Shown here in pieces: positions 27,301 to 32,145 of a stretch of DNA of 32,145 bases. A program made the translations under genes and the position numbers. This stretch comes from Spirochaetales bacterium (GTDB lineage Bacteria; Spirochaetota; Spirochaetia; SZUA-6; JAFGRV01), in the NCBI GenBank assembly GCA_016930085.1, contig JAFGHO010000008.1, positions 1-32,145 on the forward strand, written 5' to 3'. How positions within the stretch are numbered: the first letter of the stretch is position 1; every line of letters starts with the position of its first letter. Under the pieces are notes generated by a model. That model searched no databases and was not told the DNA's origin. It saw only the letters and a list, made by a program, of their open reading frames with translations.

Positions 27301-27518
27301 GGAATCCGGCGATCGAGCAACAGGCGATCGACCGCACGCACAGAATCGGACAGACGCAGAAGGTGATCGCGTATAAACTGATCGTCAAAGGCTCGATCGA
27401 GGAAAAGGTGATCGAACTTCAGCGCAAAAAGGAAAAACTCATCCGTTCGGTAATAGCGGACGATAAATCGATCTTCAAATCATTCAACAAAGAAGATATC
27501 ATGATGTTTTTCAAGTGA
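24315..27518 (+). CDS. SWIM zinc-finger SNF2-family helicase/ATPase
   Basis: A 1067-residue cytoplasmic DNA-dependent ATPase of the bacterial SNF2/RapA-like group. The SWIM zinc finger is at Cys67, Cys69, Cys75 and His77 (CSCPYWQRCKH). A long middle region (about 100-590) of uncertain fold precedes the SF2 core. Core motifs: I DDMGLGKT (633-640), II DESQ (730-733, where DEAH or DEAQ is common), III LTGTPVENN, V LKAGGLGINLT and VI QQAIDRTHRIGQ (about 1001-1012). All ATPase motifs are intact. ATG 24315 is chosen because GGG precedes it and the likely promoter overlaps earlier starts; ATG 24318, or 24291 and TTG 24273 upstream, remain possible. SNF2 enzymes move along double-stranded DNA and remodel protein-DNA complexes; the target here is unknown. 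Confidence 0.93.
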   Translation: MMRYPQVIKYVGKLIYERGLDYYNEKKILTFHREKNHIDARVFGSANNEYSVTVDLDENGDVKEAHCSCPYWQRCKHVAAVLIHAFSDNEGRPDEESPPPFPVVGAKTEKIIQLDYSKEPSRDLAHNLRQIEEKMSPGHSDDGKEWRLVFKIKKNPDASGQPVEWFITPGIRLLKKDGTPGNVYNYRKKKCITYSSIEEKLLQRLLNKPGYKDDFVHYLETLIDNDGIPLVVQHGYETHEIQRHVIKTTHLEFEIQEIQQLDAFFSPVLTFHYGDGMNRTVTPADGAVLNDGSVCAVLSYDGSLLYKKNNGIYAAIITHIFTFDKLYTPSDIASLGDFIKTKAPDDITVSFHSQQINLVSHTPKPVLEINPFLHNRMTIALLFDYAGNIIEYSKDDGFIIHKSRGKEITVLRKDRITERDIFERLKTFFREYAAGWQYPQHQGEIYLEIDISTFLSRFSEELIREGYMIRIGRGKILKRGGGTFRLDVSSGIDWFDISLLYTDEEGHSHTAVLDINDIKQGLVEAGGSYILLDADNMEKVKLLFRSCRLEKGILRSQKLNFSAIDILYEEIASSGDGTIEKFRTIYEKLKNITAIPDYRLPEQFRCTLRQYQRAGYNWLSFLEEVGINGCLADDMGLGKTVQTLALIMRLKEAENLGQCLIVVPVSTLANWESEIERFTPALSCIRHAGQGRATSIDDISGYDCVLVSYHTLRNDIEIFSEKTFHYLILDESQNIKNANTKTFKAVRSIKSDHRLSLTGTPVENNTLELWAQMEFLNPGILGSQKTFKNHYTVPIEEYRDRSASAELKKRIFPFILRRKKEDVVRELPEKEIIYRFLEMGTLQREAYCEVNTIYREKINAAIDRKGVKRSAIEIIEAMLRLRQISLFPFLVSEKYGNIESCKFEFFKEMIQEILTEDHKILVFSQFVQVLKQLEAYVSGSDIDYAYIDGSTKKRKKEIERFQKDPDVRVFLLSLKAGGLGINLTAADYVILFDPWWNPAIEQQAIDRTHRIGQTQKVIAYKLIVKGSIEEKVIELQRKKEKLIRSVIADDKSIFKSFNKEDIMMFFK

Positions 27519-27530
27519 CGGAGCGGTGAT

Positions 27531-27881
27531 ATGAAATCGAGGTTTTTATGTGAAGGATGCGGAATGCAGGTCCCTTTCGATGCGGCATCCTGCCCTTATT
27601 GTCATAAGGAGTTCAAGGCGGTCAGATGTCCCGTCTGCGGCCTGGTCGGCCGTCCGGAGCAGTTTCTTTCAGGTTGTCCTTCCTGCGGATATCTCATGTC
27701 AAATGAATTGTCTTTACCACCGTCCCGCAGGAAAAAAAAGAAAAAACGCATGAAATATACGTTCGAAAGAAAAAAAAAGCGGCGATCTGCCGTGCCTCTG
27801 ATCGTTTATCGGTTCGCAGGCGTCGTCATTTTTATTCTGCTCGTTATCATCGTTTTTCTGTATATACGGTCTTTGGCATGA
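27531..27881 (+). CDS. Small double zinc-ribbon protein with C-terminal TM anchor
   Basis: A 116-residue protein with four CxxC pairs: CEGC, CPYC, CPVC and CPSC within residues 8-52. They fit two zinc ribbons. A very basic linker (about 66-86, runs of Arg and Lys) and one C-terminal hydrophobic helix (about 89-112) follow. By the positive-inside rule the ribbons should face the cytoplasm. GGAG is 7 bases before ATG 27531. It starts 12 bases after the SNF2 stop, so the two are almost certainly co-transcribed. A membrane-tethered adaptor for nucleic acid or for the SNF2 enzyme is possible, but this is inference from basic charge and position. Confidence 0.85.
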   Translation: MKSRFLCEGCGMQVPFDAASCPYCHKEFKAVRCPVCGLVGRPEQFLSGCPSCGYLMSNELSLPPSRRKKKKKRMKYTFERKKKRRSAVPLIVYRFAGVVIFILLVIIVFLYIRSLA

Positions 27882-27947
27882 GGACACTCGATAATCACGG
27901 CGCGGTCATGATGCGGAAACGCGGGGTTGGCGTATTTTAATAAGGCA

Positions 27948-27976
27948 TTGACATACGGCTTCAAGCGTGATATACT
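27948..27976 (+). promoter_or_regulatory. Promoter of duplicated-domain lipoprotein
   Basis: TTGACA (27948-27953), exactly 17 bases and TATACT (27971-27976): the best sigma-70-like promoter in the window. Transcription would start near 27983 and leave a leader of about 58 bases before ATG 28042. Confidence 0.8.
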
Positions 27977-28041
27977 CAGGAAACACAGTAAGAGATGCAA
28001 AAAAATTGTAGTGTCTTGAAAATATATTGAAGGAGGAGTCA

Positions 28042-29364
28042 ATGAAAAAAGGGTATGTGAGGTTTGGTGCGATTGCGATCATTATCGTGCTGTCGTTTGT
28101 TTTTGCATGCCAGAACCCGATCAACGTCAGCGAACCGGCCGTCCCGCAAGCGGACAGCCTTGCCGGTGAAGAAGTTGACGATTCGCTTTTGCTCAATCCG
28201 GATATTATCACCGATATCGGAAAGGTGACCTATATCGACCTCGAAGGAGGATTCTGGGGCATTATCGGTTCGAAAGGAAAATATGACCCGGTCAATCTTC
28301 CAGGGGAGTTTTGCGTCGAGGGATTATTGGTGATATTCAGGGCGGAACTGATAAAAGATGCGGCATCAATCCATATGTGGGGACAATTGATACGGATCAT
28401 CAAAATAGAAAAACTCGAGCAGAAACTCATCACCGATGTCGGTGTCGTCAGACAGGTCGGCATTCAGGGCAATCCGTTTATCATCGAAGGTAAAAAAGGC
28501 ACCTACCAGCCGCTCAACCTGCCGGACCGTTTCAAGGTCCCCGGACTAAAGGTAAAATTTCTGGCCAGGCTGCGGCCCGACATCATTATCATTCCAAATC
28601 TGTGGCCGATTATCGAGATCCTCAAGATCGAGGCGGTTTCCCAGCCAGTCTATTTCGAATTAGGTCAACGCTTCAAACTCCCCGTTACTGAAACGGCAAT
28701 CGAGAAAACCGAAAATATACAGCTTGTCTTCGAGCGGGTGCTCACGGACTCCCGCTGCCCGCAGGACGTCGTCTGCATCTGGGCCGGAGAAGCGGTTGTC
28801 AGCGTAAATATAACCATCGGTCTCAGAAATTACGGAAGTTTCAAACTTTCCACACTTACCGACTCAAACAGCGTCGTCGTCAATAATTTCAGGTTCACCT
28901 TTCTCGATCTCTCACCGTATCCCGTGAGCACTTCCGATATCTCTCCCTTACGGTATGTCGGGATTTTCCTTGTCGAACGCGTTGCCGATGTACCGGTTGA
29001 GATCACGCTGGGCGAAAAGTTCAAACTTCCGGTAACAAAAACGGCGGTGGAAAAAAAGGCGAAAATCGAGTTTGTCTTTGACGAGGTCCTTTCCGATTCC
29101 CGCTGTCCAACCGGTGCCCAATGTTTTTGGGCTGGTGAGGCCATTGTGGCCGTCAATATCACGATACGGGGAGTCGATTATGGAAAATTCAAACTTTCGA
29201 CACAGCCGGGATATGAACGGATCATTGTCGACAGGTATTCCTTCACATTCCTGGACCTTTATCCGTATCCGTCGCTTTTGGATACCGCATTAACGAAGGA
29301 TTATACGGGGATTTTTCTTATTGACTATGTACCCGTCATTACAGTCGATGAGAGCGTGAAATAA
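28042..29364 (+). CDS. Lipoprotein with two tandemly duplicated domains (A-A'-B-B')
   Basis: A 440-residue exported protein. The signal peptide ends in a lipobox-like LSFVFAC with the modified Cys at about residue 22. Two copies of a strand-rich domain follow (about 57-122 and 132-197), sharing the pattern D-x-G-x-V, then G-x-Y-x-P-x-N-L-P and G-L-x-V-x-F. Two copies of another domain come next (about 204-314 and 319-430), sharing LGxxFKLPVT, DSRCPxxxxCxWAGEA, a FKLST strand and a FTFLDLxPYP strand. The paired Cys residues in each B copy could form a disulfide in the periplasm. Single B-type domains with the SRCP...C.WAGEA motif occur in bacterial secreted proteins of unknown function as far as I recall. 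ATG 28042 follows AGGAGG (28031-28036) well; an in-frame TTG at 28027 is unlikely. It has its own promoter and terminator. Confidence 0.88.
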   Translation: MKKGYVRFGAIAIIIVLSFVFACQNPINVSEPAVPQADSLAGEEVDDSLLLNPDIITDIGKVTYIDLEGGFWGIIGSKGKYDPVNLPGEFCVEGLLVIFRAELIKDAASIHMWGQLIRIIKIEKLEQKLITDVGVVRQVGIQGNPFIIEGKKGTYQPLNLPDRFKVPGLKVKFLARLRPDIIIIPNLWPIIEILKIEAVSQPVYFELGQRFKLPVTETAIEKTENIQLVFERVLTDSRCPQDVVCIWAGEAVVSVNITIGLRNYGSFKLSTLTDSNSVVVNNFRFTFLDLSPYPVSTSDISPLRYVGIFLVERVADVPVEITLGEKFKLPVTKTAVEKKAKIEFVFDEVLSDSRCPTGAQCFWAGEAIVAVNITIRGVDYGKFKLSTQPGYERIIVDRYSFTFLDLYPYPSLLDTALTKDYTGIFLIDYVPVITVDESVK

Positions 29365-29373
29365 CGGCACAAA

Positions 29374-29390
29374 GCCGGGTGCGTCCCGGC
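29374..29390 (+). other. GC-rich 6-bp hairpin after the lipoprotein gene
   Basis: GCCGGG (29374-29379), loop TGCGT and CCCGGC (29385-29390) form a perfect stem 10 bases after the stop codon. It is followed by an AT-rich stretch without a T-run, so it may act together with the stronger terminator 20 bases further on. Confidence 0.5.
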
Positions 29391-29409
29391 AATATATTAT
29401 CGTATGGCT

Positions 29410-29448
29410 GGGGTGGAAATGATTGTCGATCGTTTACACCCCTTTTTT
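29410..29448 (+). terminator. Intrinsic terminator of the lipoprotein gene
   Basis: GGGGTGGAAA (29410-29419) pairs with TTTACACCCC (29433-29442) over ten positions with a single mismatch, and T6 (29443-29448) follows at once. This is a standard rho-independent terminator on the + strand. Confidence 0.85.
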
Positions 29449-29544
29449 GCATTTTGTTCGTCCGCGTACCTTGAGTGTAAGCGATTTTACGAAACGTATT
29501 GTACGTGACGATTTCGACTGTATTGTCCGAACGTCCCTTCCCCC

Positions 29545-29573
29545 TTGACACCGGCATATAAAATCAATAGCAT
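29545..29573 (+). promoter_or_regulatory. Promoter of CotH/lamin-tail protein gene
   Basis: TTGACA (29545-29550), a 17-base spacer and TAGCAT (29568-29573). The -35 box is perfect and the -10 box matches four of six positions. The leader would be about 75 bases. It lies downstream of the terminator at 29410-29448, so this gene is an independent unit. Confidence 0.5.
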
Positions 29574-29653
29574 CTATATCCTTGAGAACATTGACACGTT
29601 GTGGTGAAACCGGACATCCGGCATATCAAAATACAGCCAAGGATCGCAGGTAA

Positions 29654-32145
29654 ATGAACAATGATGACATACCGTATCAGTATAGCGGTTTTGTATGTAA
29701 AAGACTGATGTTTATTTTGTTTATACCGATTGTCGTTGTATGCGGAAGCTGCCTCAATGCAAAGGAAGCCCTCGTCATTAATGAATACATGTATGACAAT
29801 ACAAAAACACTCTCCGATGAAGAACTCTCCTTTCCCGCTTGGATCGAATTGTACAATGCGTCAGGGAAACCGCATAACCTGAAAGGATTCAGACTCGAGT
29901 GCCCGGATACGATCGGTGCGTCCTGGACTTTTCCGGATGTCACCATCCGCGGCCGCGAGTACCTGATAGTTTTCCTTTCCGGCAAGGCACGCATCGTCCG
30001 TAATAAAAAGTCGAAGACGACATATGTTCATACCGGCTTTACCGTCAAAGGCCCTGAAACGATACTCCGTTTGTCGGCTCCGGAGGGACCTGCTTTCGAT
30101 GAGATCATCGTCACGGATTCGGAAAAAGACGTTTCGTATGAAAGAGTGGGAGACGGCGACGGGACAAGGTGGTCCGCCTGCGAGGTACCCACTCCCGGAT
30201 TCGAAAACAGCACGGCGGGATATGAGCAATTCATAAGGAAAAAAGAGAAATTCCGACCGTCCGTCACCATCAGTGAAGTCATGGCGTCAAACAGAACGAC
30301 ACTGATCGACGACCGTGGCGAGTTCTCCGACTGGATCGAACTCCACAACTCTTCCGATCATTACATTTACCTCAAGAATTACGGATTGTCGGATGACATT
30401 GATAGTCTCTCGAAATGGCGGTTCGGCGACGTCGCCCTTTTGCCGGGGCAGTACCTTGTCGTTTTCGCCTCCGGTGCGGCCGGAGAAACGGGAGACCGTA
30501 CCTTCCTCCATACGAATTTCAAATTGAATGCCGGTAAGGAATCCCTTTTTCTCAGCGACCCCAACGGGTTTATCGTCGACAGAATTTCGATAAAAGACTT
30601 GAGTGATGACATGTCATGCGGGAGGGATGAGACCGGCTGGCCCGGGGTATCCGTCTACACGGCGCCGACCCCCGGCGGTAAAAACAGTCCCGGCCCGCTC
30701 GATGGCGGGGAAACCGGGAATGCGACCGGCTGTTACGGCCTCTACATCAGCGAGGTGATTCCCTCAGGATGCGACGATAAAAAGGACGAAGACGGGGAGG
30801 TTTCCGATATTATTGAAATTCATAATAAAAACTCATTTTCCGTTAATTTACGGGGATATTTTCTTTCCGACAATCCACAGCACCCGAATAAATGGGCCTT
30901 TCCGGAAGTGATGCTACAGCCTGACATGTATCTGTTCGTTTTTGCATCCGGCAAAAACAGGCACGACCGCTATCTTCATACGGGTTTCAAACTCGGTTCG
31001 GATGAGGATGAACTTCTGTTCGTTCATGAAACCGCCGGTATAATCGACTCGATTCCGATACTTCCCGGCAGTTTCAATATGTCCTACGGCAGATCGACGA
31101 ACGACAGGAAGCTTGTTTTTTTTCTCAACCCGACTCCGGGCCGGCCCAATTCGGACGGCTACAGTGAGGTGACGGGGGAAGTGGAGTTCTCCCTGAAAGG
31201 GGGATTTTATTCAGGACCACAGCATGTGGCGATAAGCGGTCCACCGGACCACATCTACTACACACTCGACGGGTCCGTGCCGGGAAGATCGTCACATCGT
31301 TATACCTCACCGCTTTTAATCGATACGACCACAATCCTTCGCGCACGGGGCTTCAGTGAAGGGTGCGCACCCGGAAAGACGGCCACCGCTTCTTTTTTTT
31401 TCGGCACCGGTCATGATCTCCCCGTTCTGTCACTTGTCACCGATCCGTCCAACCTCTGGGACACGCGCACCGGGCTGCTCGTAAAGGAACACCTCGGGAA
31501 ACGCTGGGAACGTCCCGTCCATATCGAGTTTTTCGAGACGGACGGGAAAACAGGATTCAACCTCGAGGCGGGAATGCGGCTTTTCGGCCATTCGAGCCGG
31601 TATTTGCCTCAGACCCCCTTTTACCTCCTGACCCGTAAACGATATGGAGAGCGGACGATTCGTTACAGATTATTTCCGGACAAGGATATCCGTATATTCA
31701 AATCGATATTGCTTCGTAATGGGGGCGAGGACGGCGTGAATTCGCGAATCAGGGACGCGGTGACCTCCACGCTTGTGCGCGAACTCGGGATCGACGCACA
31801 GGCAAGCCGCCCGGTGGTATTGTATATCAATGGCGGCTATTGGGGCCAGTACTTTATAAGGGATAAAATCGACGAATATTTTCTCGCCTATCACCATGAT
31901 ATCGGAAATCCCTCGGGGATCGATCTTGTCGAAGGGCGAAATCGGGTGATTGCGGGCAACGCCGATGCGTATCAAAGCCTCTTTTCCTATGTTGCCTCTC
32001 ACAATGTGAGACAGCGGGATGTCTGCGATTATATCGGTTCACGCATCGATTTCGATAATCTTATCACTTATGAAATAGCCCAGATATATTTTGCCAATAC
32101 CGATATGGGCAACATACGCTTCTGGCGCGAACGCGCGCCGTGGGG
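29654..32145 (+). CDS. Exported protein with three lamin-tail domains and a CotH kinase-like domain (partial)
   Basis: An open frame runs from ATG 29654 to the window end without a stop (830 codons seen). An N-terminal hydrophobic stretch (about 19-32, MFILFIPIVVVCG) is a signal peptide; the cleavage type is unclear because Cys-Gly-Ser-Cys follows. Three lamin-tail domains occupy about 41-185, 204-345 and 363-500. They share the patterns I-[NS]-E, D-W-I-E-L-[HY]-N, Y-L-x-V-F and PTPG. Residues about 510-585 resemble a chitobiase/hexosaminidase C-terminal domain (YYTLDGSVPG). From about 590 a CotH-type domain begins, with INGGYWGQYFIRDKIDEYFL and, near the end, YFANTDMGNIRFWRERAPW. Asp817 there is probably the CotH catalytic Asp; the later metal-binding residues lie beyond the window. 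The ribosome site (AGG, 4-5 bases away) is weak; ATG 29708 is an alternative start. Confidence 0.88.
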   Translation, partial: MNNDDIPYQYSGFVCKRLMFILFIPIVVVCGSCLNAKEALVINEYMYDNTKTLSDEELSFPAWIELYNASGKPHNLKGFRLECPDTIGASWTFPDVTIRGREYLIVFLSGKARIVRNKKSKTTYVHTGFTVKGPETILRLSAPEGPAFDEIIVTDSEKDVSYERVGDGDGTRWSACEVPTPGFENSTAGYEQFIRKKEKFRPSVTISEVMASNRTTLIDDRGEFSDWIELHNSSDHYIYLKNYGLSDDIDSLSKWRFGDVALLPGQYLVVFASGAAGETGDRTFLHTNFKLNAGKESLFLSDPNGFIVDRISIKDLSDDMSCGRDETGWPGVSVYTAPTPGGKNSPGPLDGGETGNATGCYGLYISEVIPSGCDDKKDEDGEVSDIIEIHNKNSFSVNLRGYFLSDNPQHPNKWAFPEVMLQPDMYLFVFASGKNRHDRYLHTGFKLGSDEDELLFVHETAGIIDSIPILPGSFNMSYGRSTNDRKLVFFLNPTPGRPNSDGYSEVTGEVEFSLKGGFYSGPQHVAISGPPDHIYYTLDGSVPGRSSHRYTSPLLIDTTTILRARGFSEGCAPGKTATASFFFGTGHDLPVLSLVTDPSNLWDTRTGLLVKEHLGKRWERPVHIEFFETDGKTGFNLEAGMRLFGHSSRYLPQTPFYLLTRKRYGERTIRYRLFPDKDIRIFKSILLRNGGEDGVNSRIRDAVTSTLVRELGIDAQASRPVVLYINGGYWGQYFIRDKIDEYFLAYHHDIGNPSGIDLVEGRNRVIAGNADAYQSLFSYVASHNVRQRDVCDYIGSRIDFDNLITYEIAQIYFANTDMGNIRFWRERAPW

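Overview
The window most likely comes from a spirochaete (Spirochaetota), probably a free-living member with a large genome. The main evidence is a V-type ATPase operon in the order E, DUF2764, A, B, D, I, K, the gene order known from Treponema and Borrelia, with no recognisable C, F or G subunit. A UPF0164-type outer-membrane barrel protein, several Sec signal peptides and a lipoprotein fit a diderm cell. Almost all genes are on the + strand; only the outer-membrane protein is on the - strand. No tRNA, rRNA, insertion sequence or CRISPR array was seen.

Layout. Bases 1-112 hold seven tandem copies of a 16-bp unit made of nested palindromes, cut by the window edge. Two small genes of unknown function follow (153-512, 627-1025). 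The V-ATPase operon (1246-8409) has a good sigma-70-like promoter and genes that overlap or abut. Its proteolipid subunit K carries the polar residues of a Na+ site. Next come a HEAT-repeat/class III nucleotide cyclase fusion (8616-11690) and a 7-TM/GAF-like/SpoIIE-type phosphatase (11785-13917) that appears to be transcribed leaderless. The convergent - strand gene 14027-15262 encodes the UPF0164-like protein with a C-terminal TPR.

Bases 15723-24149 carry three genes in one direction for exported or membrane proteins: a 1001-residue periplasmic helical/TPR protein, a 1519-residue sensor phosphatase (signal peptide, Asp-box propeller, Ig/FN3-like domains, three TM segments, HAMP, SpoIIE phosphatase with an enlarged C-terminus), and a 232-residue secreted beta-rich protein. 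This is the best candidate for an undescribed signalling module. A SWIM/SNF2 ATPase and a small double zinc-ribbon protein with a C-terminal membrane anchor follow as a pair (24315-27881). A lipoprotein built as A-A'-B-B' internal duplications (28042-29364) has its own promoter and a strong intrinsic terminator. The window ends inside a large exported protein with three lamin-tail domains, a chitobiase-like domain and a CotH kinase-like domain (29654 to beyond 32145).

Together the window combines ion-motive energy conversion with a concentration of signalling outputs (two PP2C/SpoIIE phosphatases and one cyclase) and envelope proteins. No STAS-domain or anti-sigma partner of the phosphatases is encoded here, so their targets are not visible. 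All functional calls are from reading the sequence; no database search was run.
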